Shown here: one piece after another, positions 1 through 9,087 of the stretch
Position numbering within the stretch: the stretch's first letter is position 1
How the letters are laid out: every line of letters starts with the position of its first letter
From: an uncultured Lachnospiraceae bacterium
GTDB taxonomy: Bacteria; Bacillota; Clostridia; Lachnospirales; Lachnospiraceae
Direction: 5' to 3'
Length of the DNA stretch: 57,146 nt
Assembly (NCBI GenBank): GCA_958402795.1
Contig: CATXUX010000021.1
Coordinates: forward strand, 1 to 57,146
The notes under the pieces: generated by a model
Database searches by the model: none
What the model saw: the letters and a program-made list of their open reading frames with translations, nothing else
What the model was told of the DNA's origin: nothing
Position numbers and translations under genes: made by a program

Positions 1-488
1 TCTTTGTAGCTGAACTTTTCATTCTTTGTACTGCGAACCCGCTTGTACTGGCGCAACAGCAGATCTGCTGAATAGCAGGCGCTCCGCTCTCCCGGAAATT
101 TGTATCCGATCTTTTGTATTTCAAGGTTTACAATTTCACCGCTCTCCAACTGTACCACGATATCCATGACCAGAAGAGAACTCTCATCAGCAATTCGTGT
201 CGAATCAGTCGGAAGTACCTGCAGAATCCTGACCCGGATTCCAAGAAGCAGGGATAAAAGTTCCTCCAACCGTTCCGGCGTAGTTTCCGGGTTCATCAGC
301 TCCTTGAAGAACCCATCGTACAGAAATTTAATCCCTCTCACGCCTGTCGTAAAATCTAAAAATTCTTGCTGCTGTTTCTCTGTCCAGCCTGCATAAATGG
401 TCTGTAATTCCGGTTTCTCCTGAATCTCTTTCAGAATTTCCTCCCGCTCCCGGATCAGCGGGAAGTACTGTTGTAGTTTTGTCGTCAT
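1..488 (-). CDS. PD-(D/E)XK nuclease family 'transposase'-like protein (Rpn/PDDEXK_2 type), partial
   Basis: The gene starts at ATG 488 behind an AAAGGAGGAT ribosome site and runs off the left edge, so only about 162 N-terminal residues are present. Reading the minus strand gives an N-terminal helical region, then YDGFFKELM, then a core with MDIVVQ followed by GEIVNLEIQK. This matches the D...ExQ arrangement of the PD-(D/E)XK nuclease family usually annotated as transposase (Rpn/PDDEXK_2 group), which is abundant in Lachnospiraceae. The known relatives are DNA endonucleases linked to recombination; many copies are not true transposases. It lies 93 bases downstream of jetD in the same direction, so it may be read through from the Wadjet operon or may be an independent mobile-like gene. 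A 9-bp inverted repeat embraces its ribosome site. Confidence 0.75.
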   Translation of the reverse strand, partial: MTTKLQQYFPLIREREEILKEIQEKPELQTIYAGWTEKQQQEFLDFTTGVRGIKFLYDGFFKELMNPETTPERLEELLSLLLGIRVRILQVLPTDSTRIADESSLLVMDIVVQLESGEIVNLEIQKIGYKFPGERSACYSADLLLRQYKRVRSTKNEKFSYK

Positions 489-490
489 AC

Positions 491-563
491 GGCTTATCCT
501 CCTTTGTACTAAAACGATAGCTTGTATCGCTTCATTTTTCAATGTGTTTGTTTTGGATAAGCC
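491..563 (-). promoter_or_regulatory. Inverted repeat enclosing the ribosome site of the nuclease gene
   Basis: On the minus strand GGCTTATCC (563-555) pairs perfectly with GGATAAGCC (499-491). The second arm overlaps the AGGAGGAT ribosome site of the gene starting at 488. A smaller hairpin, CGATA/TATCG (529-515), sits inside and is followed by TTTT, so it could also act as a weak terminator for jetD. The pairing is directly visible; a role in hiding the ribosome site is inferred. Confidence 0.4.
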
Positions 564-581
564 ATATCAATTTGTGGATAT

Positions 582-1778
582 CTATGTGGATATCTGTTTT
601 GCCAACAGCACTTCCTGCTCAATCTCCATTTCATTTTCGAGAATACATTGTTTTAACTCCTCCAGATCCCCGGCATCCATTTTCTCAAGTTTTTCTTTCT
701 TCGACGAATCTATTGAAATTCCCGCCCCTGCCTTCACTGCCGCGTAATAGTTTTCTCTGTCCATCCGGCAAGGCTTTAATTCCGGGAATATCTTTTCCTG
801 ATTGAACTGGAATATCCGAATCCCACCATAATCCATATCGCCCCAGTGCAGATATTCCGCATCGTCCTCCGCAATCTTTATAATCTCTTTCAAAAACCTT
901 ACCTCTTTCGGTGAGAAAAAACCATGGCAAAAAATATACAACGTGTCGCTCCGATATTTTTCATTTTCATAGTTTGTCTTATTCTCAATTAACATAATCT
1001 GTCTGACACCAGGCATGGCATACGGCATTGCACGTTCCAGCGTCTGGGCGTTTAATACCGTTCCGTACTTATTGGGCGATGAATCTATGATTTCATCATC
1101 TAACTGATACTGTAGCGGACCTTTCCACTCTATCGTCTGTGTATAAGTAAGAATTCCATGTGCATTCAGCGTCTCATCATCTGTCATTTCCGCTTCACTT
1201 AATGGAGATTTCCGTAGTACCTTCAAGATTCTCGATTCATACTTCTTTTCAAATGTTTTTGACTTTCCAAATACAAAAACACTGAACACCCGCTTCCATA
1301 CCGGACTTTTTAATTTCACGATTGCGTTCAGGCATCGAAAAAATTTTACATCTTCCAGATCTGGTTCTTTCACTTCCTTGCCTCTTTGCAGTCGTTCGAT
1401 AATTTCCTCATAATAGGATTCCAAAAAAGTTCCCTGTACTTCCCACTTCCACGTCGACATCTGTGAAAGATACCGAAGCTGTCTTTGTCTCGGATCCTCC
1501 ACCCCGGCTCTCCTACACAATTCCGGCATGATATCGACAGAATAATGGAGCCGTCCCACAACCGTATTCACGTCCCGCCAGTCAGCCTCGATCAGTCCAT
1601 CCTGTTCCAGTTCCCGTACCTGACGCAGAAATTCCCGGCTTCCCCCAACATACTCCATAATCTCATTCATTTTATCCGGATGCTTTCTTCCTTGTGCACG
1701 TCCTGCTCTGTATGCCTCTCCGTCAATAGAATGGATCAGCCATTCCGTCAGCGTTTTTTTATTTCCTGCCTTTTCCAC
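582..1778 (-). CDS. jetD: Wadjet protein JetD (TOPRIM-like nuclease, DUF2220)
   Basis: 398 residues; GTG start at 1778 with an AGGA ribosome site 8 bases upstream. JetD is the nuclease subunit of the Wadjet (MksBEFG/EptABCD-like) system, which cleaves small closed circular DNA after loop extrusion by the JetABC complex. The C-terminal TOPRIM-like signature is clear: glutamate 265 in LIENKTNY, and aspartates 314 and 316 in WGDMDYGGI, which normally bind metal. The N-terminal part (about 1-250) is the helical/winged region typical of the family. It is the last gene of the jetA-jetB-jetC-jetD set, 45 bases after jetC. No key residue appears lost, so the nuclease should be active. Confidence 0.9.
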   Translation of the reverse strand: MEKAGNKKTLTEWLIHSIDGEAYRAGRAQGRKHPDKMNEIMEYVGGSREFLRQVRELEQDGLIEADWRDVNTVVGRLHYSVDIMPELCRRAGVEDPRQRQLRYLSQMSTWKWEVQGTFLESYYEEIIERLQRGKEVKEPDLEDVKFFRCLNAIVKLKSPVWKRVFSVFVFGKSKTFEKKYESRILKVLRKSPLSEAEMTDDETLNAHGILTYTQTIEWKGPLQYQLDDEIIDSSPNKYGTVLNAQTLERAMPYAMPGVRQIMLIENKTNYENEKYRSDTLYIFCHGFFSPKEVRFLKEIIKIAEDDAEYLHWGDMDYGGIRIFQFNQEKIFPELKPCRMDRENYYAAVKAGAGISIDSSKKEKLEKMDAGDLEELKQCILENEMEIEQEVLLAKQIST

Positions 1779-1823
1779 GGCTTTCTTCCTTTCTGCCTCG
1801 GCTTTCTCTTTTACCTTTTCCTC

Positions 1824-4800
1824 TTATTCTTCTATGTTTTCTGTTCCTTCGATCATGTTGAGGTAATCTCCTTTATCTATATGCATCATGGAGATCTGAT
1901 TCTGATACCGCCGGAATCCGTACACGCTGTCTACGTTGCGAATCAGCGACTGCAGCCGCTCGTCGGGCACGCACACGATCAACTGCAATTCCAGTTCTCT
2001 TGCATAGTGCAGGCAGACCTCGCTCCGTTCTTTATCCATCTTGGAAAATGCCTCGTCGAGCAGTACGAGCCGGATTTTGGAATCGCGGCTGCTCTGCTGC
2101 CGGTAGAGCATGGCGAATCCCGCGAGCAGTGCGACATACTTCGGATTCTGGCCTTCGCCTCCGGAGTCAACGCCTGCCATGTCGTCCACATAGTTTTTCT
2201 TCTCCCGCCCGTCTTCTCCGGTCACCTGCTCGTACATGCTGAATGTCAGATAATTCCGGTAATCGGCAAAGCGTTCCATCTCCTGCCTGTGGCGTTCCCG
2301 TCCCATACCATCCTCATCCCGGGGCGGCATAAATTTCTCGGTGAGCAATTGGATCTTCTGGTCATATTTTTGGAAAAATGCATCGTCTCCCAGACTGATC
2401 TGTCCGTCAAAACCGATGTTATCTGATACTTTACTGTCCAATTCTTCCGCCATCAGCATTTCATAAAACTGTCCGTTTTCATTCTGCGCAGGGAGAATAT
2501 CAATCTGGTAAATACTGTCAGAAAACTTGATCCGCGCAAGCATCCGGTTGATCTCGCGCTTATGGCGGTATGCCGCCTTGATCTCACCATGGATCGTTGC
2601 AATCACATTGTCGCGCAGGGAATGATAGACCTGTTCATACTGCTTTTGGAATTCTTCTTTGTACTTCGGTTCGAAATCTTCTCTGCACTGTTCCAGCAGC
2701 CGGTCATACACATTGTTTTCATGTTCCACCCCGGTAAACCCATATGCCGGATATTCTTTATTGAAGCGGAATCTCGCCCGCGTCAAATGATCAGACTCAT
2801 CCGCCTCCCGTTTTTCCAGCCGCTCCATTTCCTCGTTTTTCTTACGTTTATACGCCGCCTCTGACTGTTTTTCCAGCGCTTCTGTCACTTCACTTTGCAG
2901 TTCTTCATTTATGACAAATCCTTCTGTGAGTTCCTTCAATTTTTCCTCTAAGCCGGAAATGTCATTCTCTACGCTCGTCTGATCCTTCGCTCGCCGGATT
3001 TGTTCCTTCTGCACAGACTCCGCCTGTGCCCCCAGCGCAAGGAGCTCTTCTTCCAGTGTGGTCTTTCTCTCTTCCAGCTCCGCCGTCAGCGTCCCGTTTT
3101 TCAGTTCCAGCAGCTCCAACTGTAGTTTTTCCTGCTTTTTATAGTATTCTTCCAGTTCTTCTGCTGCGCCCGAAAGTTTCATCAACTGCTCCGGTTCTTG
3201 GTTCATCCGTTCAAATGTCTGCGCTTTTGTCAGGCTGTCCCGCATCTGGATATCCCCGATCTGTTTCTGTTCCAGTTCGTAGATTTCTTCCTGAAGCTGC
3301 AGCAGCTTTGCCTTTGAAACCTTTGTTCCGATGCAGGCATTCTTTTTATAGTCCTGCTCCCGCAGATGCCGGAACATGTAATTACTGTAGGAATAACAGT
3401 CCGGCGTCACACCGTCCCGCACGCCGTCCAGTTCTTCCACTGTCTCACACTTCTGAATCCGGCCGAGATATCGTTTCAGACACCAGTCTGCATAGCGGAT
3501 ATCCGTATGGACTGCTTCATACAGCGAGTTCTTCTCAGCCTGTGGGGAATCCCTCTGGATCGCCGCGCTGTTAATCAGGTCGATCTCCTCAAACTTTTTC
3601 ATTTTCCGGAAGATCTTCGCTGCATCCAACGCATATGCCGGTTCTGTGATCAGGCTTTTCTTGATCCGTCCGAGCCGTCCTTCTACCGCATTCTTCCATT
3701 TTTCATCGGTAACGTCAAATAAATCCGCAAAGATCTCCACCCGGATGGTTCTGCCATACCGGTCGCTCAATGCGCTTTGTAACTGTTGCCGTGCCGCTTT
3801 TAATTCTTTCGGATACGACTTTCTGTCATTGAGCATGTCTTCCACAGCATCTTTTTTCTCCCGCAGCTCATCCGTCTCCTGCCGGATCGAATCCCGCAGC
3901 TCTGACAGCTCTTCTTCAATATTTTCCCATGCCACATCCAGCAGACGGCGCAGTTCCCTGCAGTTTTCTTCTGTCACATGTCCTTTTTTCAATTCTTCTA
4001 TCAACTGCAGCGCACGGTTGCTGACATAATCTGTAACTACATCGTCCTCTTCCCAGCAGCGCAGTCCGCGAAGGATCTGCCGCCAACGCGCAGAATTATC
4101 CGCAAGGAGCTGGATCGTTTTCCCAAGTTCTTCCAGTTCCCGCTCCTTCTGTCCGTAGTCGCTTGCCTTCAATGCGGCTTTGACCTCGACAAGTTCTGCC
4201 TGCTTTGCTTCCGTCTGCGCTTTCAGTTCTTGTCCCCTGCGCTCTGTTTTGGCGATTACTTTTTGGATCTCCACAAGATCCTGCCTTCTGGATTTCAGGC
4301 GGATTCGACTTCCTTCAATCTCCACATGCCGCAGGATGGTCTGCGTCCGTATCTTATCCGCGCGGGTGTTCAAAAGCGCTCGACTGCTCGTCTGGATCTC
4401 CTCCAGAAGTCCGATCCGGTGTTCCAGATCCTCCACCCGCTCTTTGATCTCCCGGTACGCGCCGAGCTGCTCACTGATCGTCGCTACCGTATCTTCTTTG
4501 CTTTTTGGGAACATATAATCCCGGATAAACTGTCCTGTCCCGTTTGTCATACGCAGCGCAATCGCGCTTTTCTCCATTGTCATCAGGCGTCCCGGCTCCA
4601 CATAACCGAAAATCACATCGTACAGCGTGTTCAGATAAGCCTCCCGCGACGGATATATCCGGTTCACATCACCGCGTCCCCGGTTATCCGCCGAACGGCT
4701 CCGCTCTTCCGTAAGTTTCCGGATCTGCGCGATCGAATAGGGAATCTTGTCCCGCAGATACTCATCTTCCGGCATCCGCCCGGAATGGCTGAAGAAGTTA

Positions 4801-5186
4801 TATTTCTTTAGTTCTGTATCATTCTTTCCCACCTCAAATGCCGCTCCGATACAAGTCACGATATGGGTTCCGGTATCTTCCAGTTCCAGTACGATCTGGG
4901 AATAAAAATCGACATTTCCCCGGTTCGAAGTTCCATCCTTCTGTGCACCGCGCAGATAACTCAGCACGCTCCGGCGGTTTTTCGTATCATCCGCCGCTTT
5001 ATTCAGAAAGTTTGCGGACACGCTTCCGTACAGCACGACCTGGATTGCATCCATTACGGTAGATTTTCCTGAACCGCTCTTCCCGCTGAACAAATTGACA
5101 TATTCATGGAACTCCAGCACTTTATGACTGATCCCGCCCCAGTTGTTAATCAGCATCCGGGTAAATATTTTCTTCGGCTGTCTCAA
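1824..5186 (-). CDS. jetC: Wadjet protein JetC (SMC-like ATPase)
   Basis: SMC-type ATPase that forms the DNA-translocating motor of Wadjet. I chose TTG at 5186 as the start because GGAGG lies 9 bases upstream; this gives 1120 residues. Longer in-frame starts to 5231 lack a ribosome site, and a later ATG is at 5156. The Walker A motif GKSGSGKST is near residue 35, followed by a very long coiled-coil-rich middle with Glu/Lys/Leu heptads. The C-terminal head carries the ABC signature SGGEGQ near residue 998 and Walker B LVLLDEAFSKMD near residue 1043. Short head segments at both ends with a long coil between them are the SMC/MukB plan. It overlaps the end of jetB by about 41 bases, suggesting translational coupling. 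Confidence 0.9.
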   Translation of the reverse strand: MRQPKKIFTRMLINNWGGISHKVLEFHEYVNLFSGKSGSGKSTVMDAIQVVLYGSVSANFLNKAADDTKNRRSVLSYLRGAQKDGTSNRGNVDFYSQIVLELEDTGTHIVTCIGAAFEVGKNDTELKKYNFFSHSGRMPEDEYLRDKIPYSIAQIRKLTEERSRSADNRGRGDVNRIYPSREAYLNTLYDVIFGYVEPGRLMTMEKSAIALRMTNGTGQFIRDYMFPKSKEDTVATISEQLGAYREIKERVEDLEHRIGLLEEIQTSSRALLNTRADKIRTQTILRHVEIEGSRIRLKSRRQDLVEIQKVIAKTERRGQELKAQTEAKQAELVEVKAALKASDYGQKERELEELGKTIQLLADNSARWRQILRGLRCWEEDDVVTDYVSNRALQLIEELKKGHVTEENCRELRRLLDVAWENIEEELSELRDSIRQETDELREKKDAVEDMLNDRKSYPKELKAARQQLQSALSDRYGRTIRVEIFADLFDVTDEKWKNAVEGRLGRIKKSLITEPAYALDAAKIFRKMKKFEEIDLINSAAIQRDSPQAEKNSLYEAVHTDIRYADWCLKRYLGRIQKCETVEELDGVRDGVTPDCYSYSNYMFRHLREQDYKKNACIGTKVSKAKLLQLQEEIYELEQKQIGDIQMRDSLTKAQTFERMNQEPEQLMKLSGAAEELEEYYKKQEKLQLELLELKNGTLTAELEERKTTLEEELLALGAQAESVQKEQIRRAKDQTSVENDISGLEEKLKELTEGFVINEELQSEVTEALEKQSEAAYKRKKNEEMERLEKREADESDHLTRARFRFNKEYPAYGFTGVEHENNVYDRLLEQCREDFEPKYKEEFQKQYEQVYHSLRDNVIATIHGEIKAAYRHKREINRMLARIKFSDSIYQIDILPAQNENGQFYEMLMAEELDSKVSDNIGFDGQISLGDDAFFQKYDQKIQLLTEKFMPPRDEDGMGRERHRQEMERFADYRNYLTFSMYEQVTGEDGREKKNYVDDMAGVDSGGEGQNPKYVALLAGFAMLYRQQSSRDSKIRLVLLDEAFSKMDKERSEVCLHYARELELQLIVCVPDERLQSLIRNVDSVYGFRRYQNQISMMHIDKGDYLNMIEGTENIEE

Positions 5187-5814
5187 GTCCTTCCGCCTCC
5201 TTTCCCTGATCTTCCTCCAAACCGTCTGCACTTTCCTTGTACTCCTCCAGCAGGGCGTTCAAATCCGCTGCTGTTACATACAGATTGACGGTACTGTAAA
5301 TATAGATCGGCGTGTCATCTTCCAGATCTCTCACCGCACCGGGCACGTCAATCATCTGATGGAGCCGCATCAGCACCAGTGCGCTCTTCCATTCCCCGTC
5401 AGAGAGCTTTTCCGCGATCAGATTCGTATTTTTTCCATATTCCCGGAGTTCCTTTAGCGTTGTTACCGGCGCTTTCAGACCTTCGCCCATAATCTTGTCC
5501 CGGTAGATCAGCTTCGTCAGAAGAATGATCAGCGTCGTGACGGGATTCAGCCTCTCTGTCAGTACGCCCTCACCCGTCAGCCGGTAGATATGCTCCTGCG
5601 GGTCATGCGTCAGTTCACACCCAAGAACCGACACATAATCTTCTATAAAATTTCTGTGTCTCGTACAGATCGTATACTGTGGGTTATCCCTCGGCGTCAG
5701 TGTTGCCGGATCGTATTTTACCTGCAGGATGCAGGTCTGCCGGAATAAGGACTGGATGGTTTTCTTAATCTGTTCCGCCTCCGTAACAGATATCTCTTCT
5801 AAATATGTAAACAT
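5146..5814 (-). CDS. jetB: Wadjet protein JetB (DUF4194, kite/MukE-like subunit)
   Basis: 222 residues; ATG 5814 preceded by GAGAGGAAAAAACT. JetB (DUF4194) is the MukE/kite-like winged-helix subunit that bridges the kleisin JetA and the JetC ATPase. Visible support is its size, the Leu-rich N-terminal region, LTGEGVLTERLNP (typical of a winged helix 'wing' in these proteins) and its fixed place between jetA and jetC. The C-terminus is acidic. There are no catalytic motifs, as expected. It starts 50 bases after jetA and overlaps jetC. Assignment rests on gene order plus family-like features, since the family is poorly conserved. Confidence 0.85.
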   Translation of the reverse strand: MFTYLEEISVTEAEQIKKTIQSLFRQTCILQVKYDPATLTPRDNPQYTICTRHRNFIEDYVSVLGCELTHDPQEHIYRLTGEGVLTERLNPVTTLIILLTKLIYRDKIMGEGLKAPVTTLKELREYGKNTNLIAEKLSDGEWKSALVLMRLHQMIDVPGAVRDLEDDTPIYIYSTVNLYVTAADLNALLEEYKESADGLEEDQGKEAEGLETAEENIYPDAD

Positions 5815-5864
5815 AGTTTTTTCCTCTCTCTGGTATTCACAGCCGCTTTACTCACACAGTTGTA

Positions 5865-7265
5865 CTAATCAATCTCCAGTTTCGAAAAACGGAATCCGCT
5901 GTCGCTCTGTATTTCTTCCCCAAGTTTGATCTCATGATCGTGATCCGCAGTTTCGGTTGCCTCCTGCCAGACGAAGAAAAGTTTTTCAAGATCTTCCACT
6001 GTCTGAACCGTCTGCTCTGTCACACAGAACGTTCCGTCTTTCTCATTTCTTTTCCGGAATGCATGGATTTCCTTCTTGGTATACAGCGGTTTCAAAACAA
6101 AAGAATCCATTTCTCCCGCTGCCTGCTTTGGTTCCCTGTCTGTGACCGCCTGCGGGCAAAATTCCTCTTTTTCATGATCTTTGCGGCGATAAAGACTGCG
6201 GGCGGTAACCGCGCGGTACTGGCTGCTGATCTGCATCCGCTCCGCAAGTTTTTCCAGAATTTCTTCCTGTCCGGACGTATGGTTCAACAGATTCACAAAC
6301 GCAGCCGTACGGTCTTCCTGCTCTGTGCCCTCCTGCATGATATACCGGATCCTGGCCGCCGCTCTCCCGGCAAATATCGTTTTCTGCTCGATCAACTGAT
6401 TATATCTGCGTTCGATCGCATCAAACTGGCGCTCAATCTGCATGATATAGTCCGTCGCTTCCTGACACAACTGAATCGAACGCTCGCAGCGGCGTGCCTG
6501 CGGCGTTTTCGGTTCGATGCCGGGATATTCTGCCTCAAACTGCTGTCTGCGCAGTTCATTTTCGCTTAAATTCTGGTCGATCAGTTCTTTTACAGCCTCC
6601 TTGTAACGATAGAAACTATCCGACGTCGTCAGGATCGCATACTTCCGGCTGTCACTGTTGTTAATCTCCTTGACCAGAACGTCCTGAATCCCCCGGAAGT
6701 TTTTCTGCCTTGACAGCTCGTCAAAATATCCCCGCATCCCGTCCTGCATATTCGCAAGCATCTGTACCAGTTTCTTCGAAGTTTGCAGGGCGCTCTTTAG
6801 GATCTCGTTGTTCTTCTCCTTATCTGCACGGTATGTATACAGATGGCTGTAAATCGTCAGTACACTCTCCCGCTCCCGGCTGTCGTTCTCATCCAGAAGC
6901 TGACGGAACAATTCCACATACATCTGGCTGTACTCGGGAAATGTCACGACATAACTGTTCAGTGTCTCGTCATAGTCCTGCCGAAGCCAGCCCCAGTCTT
7001 CAAAGTGCCGCAGACATACAGACGCCATATTTGACCGTGTCAGAAATTCTCCCTCCTCATCGTAATTCTCCGTATCCCACAAAAGCGTCGCAGAAGCGAT
7101 TTTTTCATTCATCACTTCCCGACACTCCTTCTCCGTAAGTCCCAGAACCGAATAGGACACGCTCATCGCATCATATATCGCCACGAGCAGCATCATATAA
7201 TAGTCCGTATATTTACTTGCAAATAATTTATAGAATTCTTTCGGAATCCTGCTCATCAAATTCAT
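5865..7265 (-). CDS. jetA: Wadjet protein JetA (kleisin-like subunit; probably the DUF5716-type JetA)
   Basis: 466 residues; ATG 7265 with GGAGGAACAGT just upstream, the ribosome site lying inside the preceding gene. JetA is the kleisin-like partner that closes the JetC ring. The sequence is helical and charged, opening with RIPKEFYKLFASKYTDYYM and containing a winged-helix-like region around 40-110 and long helices in the middle; no enzyme motif is seen. The protein resembles the JetA family formerly called DUF5716 (Wadjet type II as I recall it) more than the DUF3375 form of type I; this subtype call is from memory and is less certain than the system call. The start overlaps the stop of the upstream ATPase gene as ATGA, a classic coupling arrangement. 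Confidence 0.82.
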   Translation of the reverse strand: MNLMSRIPKEFYKLFASKYTDYYMMLLVAIYDAMSVSYSVLGLTEKECREVMNEKIASATLLWDTENYDEEGEFLTRSNMASVCLRHFEDWGWLRQDYDETLNSYVVTFPEYSQMYVELFRQLLDENDSRERESVLTIYSHLYTYRADKEKNNEILKSALQTSKKLVQMLANMQDGMRGYFDELSRQKNFRGIQDVLVKEINNSDSRKYAILTTSDSFYRYKEAVKELIDQNLSENELRRQQFEAEYPGIEPKTPQARRCERSIQLCQEATDYIMQIERQFDAIERRYNQLIEQKTIFAGRAAARIRYIMQEGTEQEDRTAAFVNLLNHTSGQEEILEKLAERMQISSQYRAVTARSLYRRKDHEKEEFCPQAVTDREPKQAAGEMDSFVLKPLYTKKEIHAFRKRNEKDGTFCVTEQTVQTVEDLEKLFFVWQEATETADHDHEIKLGEEIQSDSGFRFSKLEID

Positions 7266-9052
7266 ACTGTTCCTCCGCCTTGTACGCTACAACACCCCGA
7301 ATATAAATCATCTGTTCCGATCAGAACCTTTTTCCCCTCGAATGCAAATCCATAATGGTGAATCCGGTTTACAGGGATTCCTCTCTCTTTCAGTATCGCA
7401 TCATAGTTTTTCTGTTTGATCTGACCCAGTGCATTTTGAACAGTTTCTTCCAGTGTTGACTCGGAGGCGGGATTCTTTACCTTGAATTCGAACACATACG
7501 CATCACCCTCTCCTTTTCGGGGTTCCATCACAACATCATATCTGCCAAGACCGCTTTCCCGATTAGATGTAATGATATAGTCCAGCTTCGCATCCACGAT
7601 CAGTCCAAGGACAAATCCATGGTAGAATCGTTCCGGTTCTGTTTGTTTTGAAGGATGTTTTCCTACGTCAAATGAGCTGAAAACGCACGCTGCCATCGTT
7701 GACATATACTGATTCATATAATCTACGTCATTGGCAAGCAGCGCCTTTACGAAATCATTATAACGTACTTCTGATCTGCCAAACCAGCTCTGAATCATCT
7801 TTCGAAATGCTTTTCTGACTTCCAGATTGGTCAGGGCAAGGCAGTATACCGGATCCGTTTCTTCCTCTGCTTCCACGTTTGCGGTATCATTGATTTCCAA
7901 AACGCTTACCACACGCAGATAGCCGGATGCCAGCAGCAGACTCCAGATTGCTTCATTGCTGCCGTCCAGTTGGTCAAATATGATTTCCTCATCAATTACC
8001 GTTTTGATTTCTCTGCCTGCGAGCAGATCTTCCATCGCAATTTTTATATCCGAATTTCCCTCCCGGATCAGTTTACTCACCAAACTGTTTGAGCTCGAAT
8101 TTGCCCAATAAGTGTCAAACTTCTTCGCACTCAGATAATTTGTGATCGACCATGGGTTATAGATATCTTTCTGACTTCCAAACCGAAACCCGTCATACCA
8201 GTTCCGCACCCGGTTCATTTGATCACTTAATCCAAACAACTCCAGCGCATCCTCTACTTCTTTTTCTGTAAACCCAAAAGAAGAACGATACTTCTCTGAT
8301 GTCGTTGTCACGACCTCCAGATTATTCAGATCCGAAAATATCGACTCTTTGCTTACTCGGGTAATACCAGTCAGCAGTCCACGGTAAAGAGATTCATTGG
8401 TTTTAAACGTGGCGTTAAACATCCCCCGGATCAGCGCCGTAAGTTCCGTCCAATACCCGTGAACATATGCCTCCTGCAGGGGTGTATCATATTCATCCAG
8501 AAACACGATCACTTTCTTTCCATAATAACGCACCATATAAGACATCAGTGTATTGACGGCCCAGATGATCGTATTATCCGAGATTTCCTGTTTTGCATCC
8601 TTATGATCGTCTACATACTGTCCCAATGTATAATAATTTTTCTTTTCCGTCTCATTCAGCACGTTTCCTTCCAGAAGATAATCCTGACTTTCATATAATT
8701 TTTGCAGAACGGTAATCAGTCCCTCTCTCGTTGTCCGGTATGTTGTCCCTTTGATTGCAGCAAAGCTCAGTGAAATTACAGGCCATGTTCCCTGCATTTC
8801 CCGATATTGCTCCTCGTTCCAGATTGCAAGTCCCTCGAATAAATCTCCTCTGCCCTCATATTTTTTTGAGAAAAAACTTTCCATCATACTGAGGTTCAGT
8901 GTCTTGCCAAAGCGGCGCGGCCGGGTAATCAATGTAACAATGTCTTCATTTTCCCACCATTCTTTAATCAGCATCGTCTTATCAATATAAAACGTCTGAT
9001 TTTCACGCATATATCTATAATTTTGATTTCCGATTGAAACTGTCGTTTTCAT
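7262..9052 (-). CDS. AAA-ATPase-like / PD-(D/E)XK nuclease-like protein, coupled to Wadjet
   Basis: 596 residues; ATG 9052 with AAAGGGG upstream. The N-terminal domain is the AAA-ATPase-like family (PF09820 type): Walker A TRPRRFGKT at about 43-51 and Walker B VIVFLDEYDTP at about 181-191. The C-terminal part (about 490-570) resembles the PD-(D/E)XK-like domain PF08011, with YDVVMEPRKGEGDAYVFEFK showing the D...ExK core. This two-domain family is abundant in Lachnospiraceae and Bacteroidetes and has no established function. Its stop TGA overlaps the jetA ATG by four bases, so the five genes should be translated as one operon. It could be an accessory defence factor or an unrelated gene captured upstream of Wadjet. 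Confidence 0.85.
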   Translation of the reverse strand: MKTTVSIGNQNYRYMRENQTFYIDKTMLIKEWWENEDIVTLITRPRRFGKTLNLSMMESFFSKKYEGRGDLFEGLAIWNEEQYREMQGTWPVISLSFAAIKGTTYRTTREGLITVLQKLYESQDYLLEGNVLNETEKKNYYTLGQYVDDHKDAKQEISDNTIIWAVNTLMSYMVRYYGKKVIVFLDEYDTPLQEAYVHGYWTELTALIRGMFNATFKTNESLYRGLLTGITRVSKESIFSDLNNLEVVTTTSEKYRSSFGFTEKEVEDALELFGLSDQMNRVRNWYDGFRFGSQKDIYNPWSITNYLSAKKFDTYWANSSSNSLVSKLIREGNSDIKIAMEDLLAGREIKTVIDEEIIFDQLDGSNEAIWSLLLASGYLRVVSVLEINDTANVEAEEETDPVYCLALTNLEVRKAFRKMIQSWFGRSEVRYNDFVKALLANDVDYMNQYMSTMAACVFSSFDVGKHPSKQTEPERFYHGFVLGLIVDAKLDYIITSNRESGLGRYDVVMEPRKGEGDAYVFEFKVKNPASESTLEETVQNALGQIKQKNYDAILKERGIPVNRIHHYGFAFEGKKVLIGTDDLYSGCCSVQGGGTV

Positions 9053-9087
9053 CGCTTCTACAGCCCCTTTCCACTACCTGTCCGCAT

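Noticed and set aside
1485..2426. Long plus-strand frames opposite jetC, the permeases, rnr, hflX and others as genes
   Set aside because: They lack ribosome sites, show the composition of antisense translation, and lie over well-supported minus-strand proteins with intact motifs.
1824..5186. JetC as a housekeeping condensin (MukB/MksB) or SbcC
   Set aside because: Its neighbours are JetA-, JetB- and JetD-type genes, and the DUF2220 TOPRIM nuclease marks Wadjet rather than a chromosome condensin; no SbcD partner is present.
7262..9052. The AAA/PD-(D/E)XK gene as a transposase
   Set aside because: No DDE or HUH motif and no terminal inverted repeats were found; Walker motifs and an ExK core fit the uncharacterised ATPase/nuclease family.
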